Shown: positions 52,801-62,669 of the stretch, in pieces
Numbering within the stretch: position 1 is the first letter of the stretch
Layout of the letters: every line of letters begins with the position of its first letter
Source of the DNA: Megaustenia siamemsis
Taxonomy: Eukaryota; Mollusca; Gastropoda; Stylommatophora; Ariophantidae
Direction of reading: 5' to 3'
DNA length: 64,000 bases
Assembly: GCA_032433765.1 (NCBI GenBank)
Contig: JAVIAB010000024.1
Coordinates: forward strand, 17,905,316-17,969,315
Program-made: the position numbers and the translations under genes
The notes under the pieces: model-generated
Databases searched by the model: none
Told to the model about the DNA's origin: nothing
The model's input: the letters and a program-made list of their open reading frames with translations, nothing else

Positions 52801-52803
52801 TTA

Positions 52804-53249
52804 AGGAAGAACATGCAACTGATGCTTTATCAGGACTATTTTCAACAAGTAATTTCAACTCTCTGTTGCCAAGAGGCACCTTTGCAGGTATTTGGTTTCA
52901 CAGAGAAAGTCAGAATACAGGCACATTCTGGTAACAGATCGGAGATCAGATCAGTTAATATATACACAGTGTGTACCAGACAAGAGGAACGCTGCAAATA
53001 GTTGATATTAACCATGCAAGATTGATAACTTGTGTTATGACCCAACAGTACACAAAAAGGAATATCGACAGTTTGTTGATCCATGGTCAAGGTCGCGATG
53101 AAATCACGCGCCATGCACACGCACACAGTGCATGCACACGCAAGCTCACACCACTGAAGGCGATTAAATCCAATATTTGAACATCTGGTCTCCTTGCTGT
53201 AATCCCATCTTAGCTAGGAGTATGAGCTCGTGTTATTAAGGTGTGCAGA
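52804..53249. other. No gene recognised
   Basis: Non-repetitive sequence. Frames of 67 to 94 codons on both strands overlap each other and match nothing I know. Confidence 0.4.
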
Positions 53250-53410
53250 TTATTATTATTGAGTTATTTGTGCGTTATCATTTCACACCGAACATGTCTT
53301 TAGGTGCTCAGATCCCCTCCTCAGTAAGTCCCGCAGCGACTGACGACTCCAGCTCTGTAATTGTTAAGTACACTTATGCGCCCACTAAACTTCCCGTTCC
53401 TGGCTAAATT
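53250..53410 (-). pseudogene. LINE-6 C-terminal scrap
   Basis: TCATTTCACACCGAACATGT, GGTGCTCAGATCCCCTCCTC and CTCCAGCTCTGTAATTG match 50615-50700 (the RRESEHL and QHRTGVVSRW region). Confidence 0.78.
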
Positions 53411-53624
53411 GTTGAACTAAACATGACGTTGTGTGCACGTCAGCAAGCTCGTAATTTGATAGGTAGTTAGATATGCGTCTGTCAACAGCGCCCGTATTCA
53501 CAGCTTCATTTCGTTCACTGTAACATCGTTTAAATTTATTATGTTATAGCTCTTATGATAGCGGTTTGAGCAGTAATTGTGTAATATTTATGTACATATA
53601 TATATATAAACCTAAATCAACCTA

Positions 53625-53720
53625 TGACAATCTGTACCATCAAATTAAGAGACAGAGTGGAATGGCGCTTCATGGTAGCCAACCATCGATGCGGAGACGG
53701 CACTCAATGATGATGATGAT
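53625..53720 (+). pseudogene. LINE-2 3' end
   Basis: ACCTATGACAATCTGTACC, GACAGAGTGGAATGGCGCTT, CATGGTAGCCAACCATCGAT, then ATGATGATGATG. It covers the last ~95 bp only (residues VEWRFMVANLRCGDGT). Confidence 0.8.
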
Positions 53721-53774
53721 ATATATGTACATATATATGTGTGTGTATACATATAATAAATATACTTGATACAC

Positions 53775-54105
53775 AAAGGAGACAGGGATGACTGCAATAA
53801 CTACAGAGGCATCTCTCTTCTTACCACAGCCGGCAAGGCTTTTGCGAGAGCAATACTAAAACGCCTGCATAGACTTGCAGAACGTATTCTTTCCGAGTCT
53901 CAATGTGGCTTCAGAGCCTAGAGATCAACCATAGACATAATTTTCACACTTAGACAATTGCAAGAAAAAAAAGTCGGGAACAAAATATGCCGCTCTATAT
54001 TGCCTTTGTGGATCTCACAAAGGCCTTCGACTCATTAAATAGAGATAGGCTCTACAGGGAGCATAGGCTGCCCACCTAAATTACTTAAGCTGATTATGTC
54101 CTATT
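53775..54105 (+). pseudogene. LINE-8 reverse transcriptase N-terminal part
   Basis: Reads KGDRDDCNNYRGISLLTTAG, KAFARAILKRLHRLAERILS, ESQCGFRA, STIDIIFTLRQLQEK, then (after a shift) IAFVDLTKAFDSLNRDRLY (RT motif A with the catalytic Asp). This is the classic NYRGISLL to KAFDS segment of LINE RTs. Truncated at about 54105, where a SINE-3 lies. Confidence 0.88.
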
Positions 54106-54109
54106 GGTT

Positions 54110-54502
54110 TATGTTGTTGTTGTTGTTGCATTCGCCAGCTTTCAACTCTGACGAAGTCCCTAGAGACTAGGGACGGAATTTGCGTGTTAATTCACTTTTC
54201 CATGTCAGCCGTGTGCACAGGGGTCCCTCGCCGCACAGGCAGATAACTCCGACTTCGGAGGTACTCATGTTTTTTCCGTCGATAGGTAACTGACGTTTCA
54301 AGCCGGGCCTCGCTGCTGAGACCAGGTGTTGGTTGCCGCTGCTGAGACCAGGGGTGGTTGCCGCTGCTGAGACCAGGGGTGGTTGTCGCGGAGAGAAATC
54401 ACAAATAAAAATCTCAACCGGGAAGCAGAGATTTGAACCCACAACCTCTCTGTCCCAAGGCCGGCGTCTTGCCTCAAGACCAACCAGTCCCTCATAGACT
54501 TG
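54110..54502 (-). mobile_element. SINE-3 with (CAA)n tail and an internal triplication
   Basis: The minus strand begins GAGGGACTGGTTGGTCTTGA GG, has B box GGGTTCAAATC, and ends in CAACAACAACAACAA. Three 25-bp units around CTGCTGAGACCAGGGGTGGT (54310-54385) are tandemly repeated inside the body, where the 40205 copy has none. Confidence 0.86.
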
Positions 54503-54805
54503 GAATATGAGGAAACTGCAACAAGGAACACTTTTCATGCATTGCCTGCAATGGTTCCTGTCGCCTATCCACCATATACCCCGAAGTTCACGTCCTCCCG
54601 AAAATGATGATGGTCATATTTTTTTTTTAATTTATAGCGCTTGATGGTGTTAGGCCATCGTTGTTGACTCCAATTCCGAACATATAGACACACAGTTAGT
54701 CGTCAGATTATCCCCGTCGCACATCAAACAACGACCGTAAGATTAGCGTACGGCCGGTCTAGGGATGTACGATGTGCCATTACGATGACGTAGCACACAT
54801 AACAA
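54503..54805 (-). mobile_element. Element B, middle portion
   Basis: Matches 52058-52375 in inverse orientation: TTGGAATATGAGGAAACTGC, CACCATATACCCCGAAGTTC, CGTAAGATTAGCGTACGG and TGACGTAGCACACATAACAA. It shows that the 5' half of Element B is also dispersed. The 3' end is lost at the SINE-3 junction. Confidence 0.8.
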
Positions 54806-54954
54806 TCCTATTGGTTGGATGAGAGAATCTGGTTATAAAGGTTGTTTGATGGACTGGATGGTATGGGGGCAAGGAGTCGATCTCTGAATAAAGTACGGAG
54901 TTGTGCACGTGGGCCAGGATTTTCTCGATGCGGATATAGGACCACCTATGGATT

Positions 54955-55140
54955 CGTCGGGGGAAAATACAAGGTAAAAGAGGCAGAGGCAGACCAAGAC
55001 TAACATGGACACGTAACATCAAAAGATGGACACGTCAACCTATGACAATCTGCACATCAAAGCAACAGACATAGTGGAATGGCGCTCCATGGTAGCCAAC
55101 CTTCGATGCGGAGACGGCACTCGATGATGATGATGATGGA
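54955..55140 (+). pseudogene. LINE-2 C-terminal end
   Basis: GGAAAATACAAGGTAAAAGA, GACCAAGACTAACATGGACA, then CCAACCTTCGATGCGGAGAC and GATGATGATGATGG. Encodes GKIQGKRGRGRPRLTW and VANLRCGDGT with minor damage. Confidence 0.85.
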
Positions 55141-55189
55141 TTCGTTCAGTGTGCAGTGATGATGGTTTTAACAACCGCAGCCTATATCA

Positions 55190-55770
55190 TCATCAAGTGC
55201 TATGCCTGCTGGTGTAGGTGATCATGTCTCTCCACAACTTTCGATCTGGACAGTTATTTATCATTTCTGTTGTTGACCTTATGCCAAGATTTTCTCTGAT
55301 ATCTTTTCTCTTTGCTTCCCTCTATATCTTCTTCCCTCAATTTTCCCAGTTGTCACAATATATCCCTTTTCCTTGCATGACCGAAAAATGACGATTGTTT
55401 CTCCCTAATATTGGAAATTAGCTCTCGTTTTGCTTTGGCCTCTTTCAGAACATTTTCATTACTCTTTTAGCTGCCCATAGTATTCTCAACATTCTTCTAT
55501 CTTCTTCTTCTTCTTCTTTCCTTCCTCATCTGCTTTCAGCGTCGAGGGGAGATATAATTTGCGGTCTTTTGCTCTTCTGTTCGCCTCTGCTGCTGTTATG
55601 TTCCTAGTGCTTCTAATATTCCATCGATCCATCATTCTTCTATAAATCCACATTTCTACAGCCTCCAGTAATTTTCTTGTCTGTTGTCCCATTGTCCGTG
55701 ATTCACATTCACATGTTAAGACTGGCTCTACATAACATTTCAGAACTCTTTCTTGTTTATAAATTATCAT
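55190..55770 (-). pseudogene. LINE-1 tail with LINE-7 inserted
   Basis: Minus-strand LINE-1 from GSYRRM-type text and VEPVLTCECESRTMGQQTRK (55765-55640) to the (ATG)n end at 55190-55205. It is interrupted at 55501-55632. Frame broken. Confidence 0.85.
55490..55643 (-). mobile_element. LINE-7 3' end with 11-bp TSD and (GAA)n tail
   Basis: Insert 55501-55632 is flanked by CATTCTTCTAT at 55490-55500 and 55633-55643. It holds only the last ~130 bp of LINE-7 (RWIDGILEALGT-like to NRKLYLPSTLKADEEGK) with a (GAA)n tail. A severely 5'-truncated retrotransposition. Confidence 0.9.
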
Positions 55771-55859
55771 CATCATATAAAATTATAGGACATGAAATAA
55801 TATTGTGTAATTATTTTTAACCAATCACATAGCGCAATTTATTAATTGCCTCTTTGCAG

Positions 55860-55940
55860 AAAATGGCGATGCTAACATTTGCAAGTAGACGAACCAGTAA
55901 CCTGAGCTTGCTAAGCACGCGACTCTTATCTTCCATCAGG
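55860..55940 (+). CDS. Candidate first coding exon with mitochondrial-type leader
   Basis: A pyrimidine-rich acceptor-like run (TTGCCTCTTTGCAG) ends at 55859. AAAATGG (strong start context) places ATG at 55863. The frame encodes 26 residues starting MAMLTFASRRTSN and ending STRLLSSIR, with Arg at 9, 10, 20 and 26, many Ser and Leu, and no acidic residue. It stops exactly at AGG|GTGAGTACG, a near-ideal splice donor at 55941, leaving phase 0. This composition is typical of a cleavable mitochondrial presequence. A CCAAT motif lies at 55831. No partner exon is recognised, so the gene is unknown and presumably continues beyond the LINE insertions. Confidence 0.45.
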
Positions 55941-56084
55941 GTGAGTACGTTGTCTGCACCTCAAAGTGTTAATTTTAGAAAGAAGCATGTTGAGAAATTA
56001 GGAGCTTGTTGTCAGCGCACACGTTTCTGGCACAAATCTAATGCATAACGGTTCTATACAGTCTCACAAAATCTCACAAAAAAG

Positions 56085-56615
56085 GAGAGATTCAGAATGG
56101 CTCAGGCAAAAGCAGCTTTCCAAAAAATGAGAAAGATACTATGCAATCAATTTTTGACAATAGAAACAAGAAAAAGAGTTCTTAAATATTATGTAGAGCC
56201 AGTTTAACATATGGATGTGAATCATGGACAATAGGACAACAGACAAGAAAATCACTGGAGTCTGTAGAAATGTGGTTTTACAGAAGAATGTTGAGAATAC
56301 CATGGACAGCTAAGAAGAGTAATGAAGATGTTCTGAAAGAGGTCAAAGCAAAAAGAGAGCTAATTTCCAATATTAGGAAGAAACAATCATCATTTTTTGA
56401 CCATGTAATGAGAAAACAACTGGAATATACTGTAACAACTGGAAAAATTGAGGGACGAAGAGATAGATGGAAGCAAAGAGAAAAAAATACAAGACAGCTT
56501 AAGAGAATGGCTTGGCAGAAGGTCAACAACAGAAATGCTAAATAACTGTCGTGATCGAAAGTTGTGGAGAGACATGATCACCTAAGCTAGCAGGCCCGGT
56601 ACTGATGATGATGAA
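56085..56615 (+). pseudogene. LINE-1 C-terminal region
   Basis: Plus strand: ERFRMAQAKAAFQKMRKILC, SVEMWFYRRMLRIPWTAKKS, RELISNIRKKQSSFFDHVMR, EGRRDRWKQREKN, then (shifted) LREWLGRRSTTEMLNNCRDR and GTDDDE. Two frameshifts. It lies in the putative intron after the 55860 exon. Confidence 0.88.
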
Positions 56616-56658
56616 AAGTAACCGGTTTTGCTGTGTAATTTGCTTGTCTCTTCTTACT

Positions 56659-56914
56659 CTCTCTCTTGGGAGTTTCCTCAAATAACAATTAGTTGACGTG
56701 CTATTGTCATGTATAAAAATATTTTAGTCGAGACAATTCTCTCCCTCTTGGGAGTTTCCTCAAATAACAATTAGTTGACGTGCTATTGTCATGTATAAAA
56801 ATATTTTAGTCGAGACAATTCTCTCCCTCTTGGGAGTTTCCTCAAATAACAATTAGTTGACGTGCTATTGTCATGTATAAAAATATTTTAGTCGAGACAA
56901 TTCTCTCCCTCTTG
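56659..56914. repeat. 82-bp tandem repeat, three copies
   Basis: Units begin at about 56659, 56741 and 56823 (CTCCCTCTTGGGAGTTTCCT, then AATTAGTTGACGTGCTATTG), with a partial fourth at 56905. Copies are nearly identical. The unit start CTCTTGGGAG is a small palindrome-like motif. Confidence 0.95.
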
Positions 56915-57149
56915 ATATCCCCAAGATGACGTTTCGTTTACGAGCACCTCAAGGCTAAAGAAACTAGGTCAGGGCCGCAAGTATTGTTGATAAGTTAAAA
57001 ATCAGAGCAGTCTGTCTATGCTGCGAACAAGAGGTCGTATCAGCTTGAATAATATTCAGGCACGTGGACTGAGTTATCGAACCACATATAACACACTGTG
57101 CACACAGATAACGTGTATATCAAATTAATAAATTAGCGTATCAACACCA
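56915..57149. other. No gene recognised
   Basis: Unassigned single-copy sequence. Confidence 0.4.
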
Positions 57150-57800
57150 GGTAATATGCCTATTGGCGAATGCGATCATGTCTCTACAGTTTTTTAAATC
57201 TACAGCTGTGTATAAATTCTGCTGTAGATTTCCTATCAAATCCCTTAAATTATTGTTATCTTCTCTGTTTCTTCTTACCTTCCATTTGTCACTATGCACT
57301 CTATTACATCACTGGAGTCAGTAGAAATGTGGTTTTACATGAGAATGTTGAGAATAACATGGACAGCTAAGAAGAGTAATGAAAACGTCCTGAAAGAGGC
57401 CAAAGCAAAGAGAGAGCTAATTTCCAATGTTAGGAAGAAACAATCATCATTTTTTGGCCACGTAATGAGAAGAGAACAACTGGAATATATTGTAACAACT
57501 GGGAAAATTGAGGGACGAAGAGATAGAGGTAAGCAACGAGAAAAGATACCAGACAGCTTAAGAGAATGGCTTGGCAGAATGTCAACAACAGAAATGCTAA
57601 ATAACTGTCGAGATCGAAAGTTGTGGAGAGACATGATCACTACGCCAGCAGGCCCGGTACATGATGATGATGTTGTTATCTTCCCTATTCCTGCCCACCT
57701 TCTAGTTGTCACTATCTCCTGTATTGTTACCATCTCGTTACATGGCAGCAGACCGATGATTGTTTCCTTCTGAAGCTCGAAGTTGGCTTTCTTTTCTTCT
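57150..57800 (+). pseudogene. LINE-1 copy inserted into an older LINE-1-like remnant
   Basis: The inner plus-strand copy (57310-57675) is clean over ~110 codons: TAKKSNENVLKEAKAKREL, SSFFGHVMRREQLEYIVTTG, DSLREWLGRMSTTEMLNNCR, LWRDMIT, ending in GATGATGATG. Flanking 57150-57305 and 57676-57780 look like a decayed minus-strand LINE-1 (GCGATCATGTCTCTACAG; CATTACATGG-like text and TGATTGTTTCCTTCTGA). Confidence 0.82.
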
Positions 57801-57807
57801 CGGTCTA

Positions 57808-57813
57808 CCTCTC

Positions 57814-57871
<58 letters not shown>

Positions 57872-57912
57872 ATCTATCTATCTATCTATCTATCTATCTG
57901 TCTATCTGTCTA

Positions 57913-57975
<63 letters not shown>

Positions 57976-58072
57976 TGTCTTGTCTTGTCTTGTCTTGTCT
58001 TGTCTTGTCTTGTCTTGTCTTGTCTTGTCTTGTCTTGTCTTGTCTTGTCTTGTCTTGTCTTGTCTTGTCGTC
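57808..58072. repeat. Compound (TCTA)n-(TCTG)n-(TTGTC)n microsatellite
   Basis: About 90 bp of TCTA, ~75 bp of TCTG, then ~95 bp of the pentamer TTGTC. The TCTA to TCTG order matches the tract at 38268. Confidence 0.97.
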
Positions 58073-58199
58073 CTTTCGAGACGAAGACGGCACATAGGGC
58101 AGAACCACAATCTCATAAACAGAAACCTTGCGTGCCAAAATGGCACATATTGCAGAGATCACTGCTTCTAAAATCTATGGTCTGTTTCCATAACAATAC

Positions 58200-58330
58200 T
58201 TTTTACAATGACAGCTTGTCAAGCCATCGATCAACCTCCTTAGTCGCCTCTTACGACATGCTTGGAAGGACACAGTGTCACTATTCTTTACTCATAATGA
58301 GGCCCCGGTAACACACGGGAACTACCTCTC
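58200..58330 (-). mobile_element. Dispersed repeat scrap (CHECRKRRLRR type)
   Basis: GATCAACCTCCTTAGTCGCC, CTCTTACGACATGCTTGGAA and CCCCGGTAACACACGGG. The minus strand resembles 47085-47120. It is a common terminal segment of invertebrate dispersed elements. Class not determined. Confidence 0.5.
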
Positions 58331-58429
58331 TTAGAGCGTCTATATTACTGTTTGTAACTGTCCATGGTCTTCTCGACATTCTACTTGTAAAACCACATTT
58401 CTGTGACCTCCAACTATTTTTCTGTCTCA

Positions 58430-59432
58430 TTGTTATTAAAACATTAATGGAAAGATCATCAATAACCTTAGATATGCTGATGATACCTTATTACTAGCAG
58501 AAAATCCTAAAGATCTACAATTACTTAATGGAATAAACATGACAAGCAAGAAATATGGTTTAGATATGAATATCAAAAAGACTAAAACTATGATCATAAA
58601 TAAAGATAATACTCAACCTACAAGTGGATATCAAAATTGAAGGAATAGACCTGGAGACTGTTCAGAGCTACAATAACCCTGGACATAAAAAAAAAAAAGT
58701 ACCCCCGTCACGCCAAGTGGCGCATCAGGAATATGGTGTTAGTGACCATACATTTTACAGACCTTCGGCACATTATTTGTGGGGTAATGTGGTCGGTATT
58801 AGGCCCGTGCCGCTTTACTTTCCCAGAAAAAAATCCGGTACCCATTAAAGGCTGGGTAAACCTGAAAGCCGTCGGTTGGGATCGAACCCTGCCTCTTGTT
58901 CTTTGAACCCTGGACATACCACAACCTATATTGGAAGTACAAATGAAATAAACAAAAGAATAGGAATGTCTAAAAGTAATTTTAATGCCATGAAAAATAT
59001 ACTAACATCAAAACAAATAACGCCAAGGCTAAAACTAAGAGTGGCAAAATGTTATATCTTCTCAACATTCCTGAATGGTCCATGGAAACATAGACATTAA
59101 ACAGGAAAACAGAACAGAAAACTGAAATCTTTTAAATGTGGATATGTAGAAGAATAGGTAGAATTGGATGGAATCGAAAAAGAAAACACGATGAATTCTT
59201 AAAACAACTAAAAATGAAAAGAGAACTACTGAACATAATTTAAACAAGACAAATGAGATTTTTGGGGCACGTTAAAAGACACAGCAGCCTATTAAATGTA
59301 ATATTAGAAGGGAAAATACAAGGTAAAAGAGGCAGGCCAATACTAACATGGCGAGTAACATCAAAAGATGGACAAGTCAACATGTGACAACCTGCACTAT
59401 CAAAGCAAGATGCAGAGACGGCACTCAGTAAT
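58430..59432 (+). pseudogene. LINE-2, RT YADD region to 3' end, split by SINE-1
   Basis: Reads IINNLRYADDTLLLAENPKD (catalytic YADD at ~58472) and YGLDMNIKKTKTMIINKDN. After the SINE it reads LGSTNEINKRIGMSKSNFNA, MKNILTSKQITPRLKLRVAK and CYIFSTFLNG, then MRFLGHVKRHSSLLNVILEG-like text and GKIQGKRGRPILTW, with an ATGATG end. It shows that LINE-2 carries an RT of the YADD type. Several breaks. Confidence 0.88.
58675..58917 (-). mobile_element. SINE-1, 5'-truncated, 12-bp TSD
   Basis: Body 58687-58905 is flanked by AACCCTGGACAT at 58675-58686 and 58906-58917. The copy stops within the tRNA-like head (no A box), so truncation occurred during reverse transcription, as for LINE-mobilised SINEs. 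Confidence 0.94.
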
Positions 59433-59435
59433 GAT

Positions 59436-59760
59436 GTCCTATTGTACACAACCCACACCCCAACATCAAGACTGGCTCCACACCCCAACATGAAGACTAG
59501 CTCCACATCCCAACATCAAGACTGGCTCCACACCCCAACATCAAGAATGGCCCCACACCCCAACATTAAGACTAGCTCCACACCCCAACATGAAGACTAG
59601 CTCCACATCCCAACATCAAGACTGGCTCCACACCCCAACATGAAGACTAGCTCCACATCCCAACATCAAGACTGGCTCCACACCCCAACATCAAGACTGG
59701 CTCCACACCCAACCATCAAGAATGGCTCTACAACCCAACGTCAAGAATGACTCCACACAT
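59436..59760. repeat. 25-bp minisatellite derived from LINE-1
   Basis: About 12 units of CTCCACACCCCAACATCAAG ACTGG. The left edge (59436-59465) reads TCCTATTGTACACAACCCAC, matching the LINE-1 minus-strand segment TCCTATTGTCCATGATTCAC at 50307. The unit then corresponds to the LINE-1 codons for VEPVLTYG. The array is therefore an expanded piece of LINE-1. Confidence 0.9.
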
Positions 59761-59932
59761 TAACTGAAGAACTGTACCTTTTATTTCCATTGATACAAAT
59801 GGATGATATGGTGTCTGGTCCGTTCTTTGAACTGGCTTCGTTATCTGAGCTCTACAAATATTGATAGATTATCACTTAACAGGCGACAGTGCTCCGATGT
59901 GAGGATGTAACGTTTTGCAAATAAACACCAGC

Positions 59933-60234
59933 ACTAGTCAAACATAGGGACCCACGATAGTCTAATAGTTAGTGCACTGGACTACAAAGGACAAGAGTTC
60001 GGCTTCGATCCTGATCGACGTGTTCCGGGTTCACCCAGCCTTTAATGGGTACCGCATTTTTTTTTCTGGGAAAGTAAAGCAGATCGGGCGTAATACCGTC
60101 CACATTACCTCAACAATCATGTGCCAAAGGCCTGTACAAATTATGGTCACTAACACCATATTTCCTATACGCCACTTGGCGTGACGGGGGCTCTTTATTT
60201 ATTTTTTTATTTTTTAACTTACTTACTAGTCAAA
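59933..60234 (+). mobile_element. SINE-1 with 10-bp TSD
   Basis: Body 59943-60224 is flanked by ACTAGTCAAA at 59933-59942 and 60225-60234. The A box is mutated (TAGTCTAATAG) and the B box is partly kept (GCTTCGATCC). It ends GGCGTGACGGGGGCTC with a T-rich tail. Confidence 0.93.
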
Positions 60235-60324
60235 AGTAAAGAGAATATTTTGTAATTAAATTTACATCTTGCTGAAAAGTACTGTATTTTGTTCTGCGCT
60301 GGAACGTAGAAAGTTACGTCCATT

Positions 60325-60478
60325 AGCTCCGTATGTCTGATAGATCTACATACAAACAGGGCATCAGCTATGTAGGTCAGATAGATCTACATACAAACAG
60401 GGCATCAGCTCCGTAGGTCGTATAGATGTACATACAAATAGGGCATCAGCTCCGTAGGTCAGATAGATTTACATACAA
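60325..60478. repeat. 42-bp minisatellite, about four units
   Basis: Unit CATCAGCTCCGTAGGTCAGA, then TAGATCTACATACAAACAGG GC. It is separate in sequence from the 42-bp array at 1238. Confidence 0.92.
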
Positions 60479-60514
60479 AAGTTACAAAGAAAAGTTAGGT
60501 CAACCAACATGATA

Positions 60515-60845
60515 GGTCAGATGTACACGAAGTTAGATCTACCAACAAAATCAGTTGCACACAGTTAAACCCACCAATCTCATACAAGTTAGATGTACAC
60601 AAAGTTGTGCAAAGTTAAACCCACCAACTCTAACAACTTAGATGTACACAAAGTTAAACCCATCAACTCTAACAAGTCAGATGTACACAAAGTTAAACCC
60701 ACCAACTCTAACAAGTCAGATGTACACAAAGTTAAACCCACCAACTCTAACAAGTCAGATGTACACAAAGTTAAACCCACTAATTCTAACAACTTAGATG
60801 TGCACAAAGTTAAACCCACCAACTCTAACAAGTCAGGTGTATGCG
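60515..60845. repeat. 39-bp minisatellite
   Basis: About eight units of AAAGTTAAACCCACCAACTC TAACAAGTCAGATGTACAC. The first two copies are diverged. Related words (AGATGTACA, GGTCAGAT) also occur in the preceding 42-bp array, suggesting a shared source. Confidence 0.94.
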
Positions 60846-61335
60846 TGACTAACTAAAAAAGCAAGTAACTACATGAAACGTACCAAAAGAAAGACATGTG
60901 GAGAAAAGTACACAGGCATGATTTTGTGACCTGTTAGCATAAAACAAGTCAAGGCTGTATCGCTATCATTTTCACAATGATTGTTCAATTTTAATATTTA
61001 CGCATTGACTTTAATTTCTGAAACTGAATGTGTCCTTGATACTACATTATGCAATCTAGTTGTGATCAATACGATTATCTCCCTTGAAGTCACGAACTAG
61101 CGACACTAATTTACACTAAGACTTATCTGCCCATTATGTTATTTAAAAGTGACATTATCTTATTGAAAGTTTGGGTACATGGTATCTCCATACAACTTAT
61201 CCTCGTTGATATATTCTAAAATGCTTATTTTACAATTCATATAATTATGTGTGCCTTCTATTCAGCCACATAAATATTTGACTTTTTCCCAGTCATGAGC
61301 CTTCTTTTCAGCCATATAATTTCTTTTCCTGCCTG
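60846..61335. other. No gene; AT-rich single-copy sequence
   Basis: No repeats recognised. Runs up to the candidate exon below. Confidence 0.4.
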
Positions 61336-61501
61336 CTATATACAGAACGCAGGCATTCAAATAGCGTCTCCAGTCAAGATCCAGCTTTGGTCATTGAAAG
61401 AAAACCGGGTCACTCTTTCCAAAAAGATGTTAGAATATTGCATGCCAGACTTTTTGTGTGTACATTTTAAAAGCCAAAAGGAAATGTGTGTACTTAATTA
61501 A
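61336..61501 (+). CDS. Weak candidate terminal exon
   Basis: CTGCCTGCTATATACAG ends at 61347 and could be an acceptor. The frame that follows reads NAGIQIASPVKIQLWSLKEN, RVTLSKKMLEYCMPDFLCVH and FKSQKEMCVLN, with TAA at 61499-61501 and AATAAA at 61505. Codon usage looks unforced and the segment is not repetitive, but no protein family is recognised. It could be chance. Confidence 0.2.
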
Positions 61502-61647
61502 AATAATAAATCTGGCACGAATGTGGCAGCGAATGCGGGCAGTGTACCAAATGGCTTCTATAGGTGTCTGTTGCACTCATCGTACACTCATTCCCATCAA
61601 TGGTAACACTATTTTTCCACAGGTCGCTACTTACATCTGCCTTTCCA

Positions 61648-61830
61648 GCTCCCTGTAGAGCATAGGTCTTCAACAAACACTTTCCATGTCGTCCTGTTTC
61701 TTGCCATATTTTTTAAGATCATTCCATGTCTCCCCATCATCTTCATCTCTGCTTCTGTGTGTTTTCTCCAAGAATTTCTTTGTCGTCCTCTTTGTCTTTT
61801 CCCTGGGGATTCTAAAAACGGGGCATGTGT
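61648..61830 (-). pseudogene. LINE-3 C-terminal tail
   Basis: CTGTAGAGCATAGGTCTTCA, CTTGCCATATTTTTTAAGAT and TTTGTCTTTTCCCTGGGGAT follow 29860-30010. It encodes the NPQGKRQRG to VFVEDLCSTG-type segment with decay. Confidence 0.82.
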
Positions 61831-61879
61831 CGGGTCGCTATCTTCTGTGTAAAAACCACGTTCAAGTTTGTAAATAATT

Positions 61880-62060
61880 GTCCTTGTTATGCGAGAGTTG
61901 GTGGCAGGATCGTGGGATGTGCTCCAAAGCTGGAGAACGCGGGTCTGAATCGCGGTAGAGATCGAATGGGTTTTTTTTCTGTTGTGGGTGAAATAAAATC
62001 TCGGACCAGCACTCCTCGTGGCAACTGCACTGGATAAGCGGCCTTTATTCTTGATTTAAA
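61880..62060 (+). mobile_element. SINE-7 copy
   Basis: Head GAGAGTTGGTGGCAGGATCG, then GGAGAACGCGGGTCTGAATC GCGG (B-box-like GGGTCTGAATC). Body GGTGAAATAAAATCTCGG, GGCAACTGCACTGGATAAGC GGCC. Its last ~25 bp (GCGGCCTTTATTCTTGAT) become the unit of the array that follows. Confidence 0.7.
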
Positions 62061-62450
62061 AAAAAAGTGCGGCCTTTATTCTTGATCCGAAAAGTGCGGC
62101 CTTTATTCATGATCTAAAAAGTGCGGCCTTTATTCTTGATCCAAAAAGTGCAGTCTTTATTTTTGATTCACAGAGTGCGGCCTTTATTCATGATCTAATA
62201 AGTGCGGCCTTTATTCTTGATCTAATAAGTGCGGCCTTTATTCTTGATCCAAAAAGTGCAGTCTTTATTTTTGATTCACAGAGTGCGGCCTTTATTCATG
62301 ATCTAAAAAGTGCGGCCTTTATTCTTGATCTAATAAGTGCGGCCTTTATTCTTGATCTAAAAAGTGCAGCCTTTATTCTCGATCCATAAAGTGCGGCCTT
62401 TATTCTTGATCCAAAAAGTGCGGCCTTTATTTTTGATCCAAAAAGTGCAC
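62038..62450. repeat. 27-bp minisatellite grown from a SINE-7 3' end
   Basis: About 15 units of GTGCGGCCTTTATTCTTGAT CCAAAAA. The first unit is the SINE-7 terminus itself. A four-unit block (with TGCAGTCTTTATTTTTGATT CACAGA) occurs at about 62148-62200 and 62252-62300, so blocks were copied. Confidence 0.94.
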
Positions 62451-62669
62451 ACACACACCCCACCAGACCAGATATGGAAAGACTCCGTCAAGACAGAAAG
62501 ATAGTCGTTGTGAATTTCCATCTTTCTTCATATGTTCACCCAACGATTATCCTTTTTTCAGTGTTTGTCCTTAAAAGGATACGAAGTGGACGTAAGGATA
62601 GCTAGGGAAAGCACTAGCCTCCTCACCTCCAAGTACCATAGGTTCTGTGACATTTTATACTTCACTCCC
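62451..62669. other. No gene recognised
   Basis: Unassigned sequence upstream of the LINE-5 remnant. Confidence 0.4.

Noticed and set aside
57760..58311. 183-codon frame across Ser/Leu/Cys repeats
   Set aside because: Translation of TCTA, TCTG and TTGTC microsatellites.
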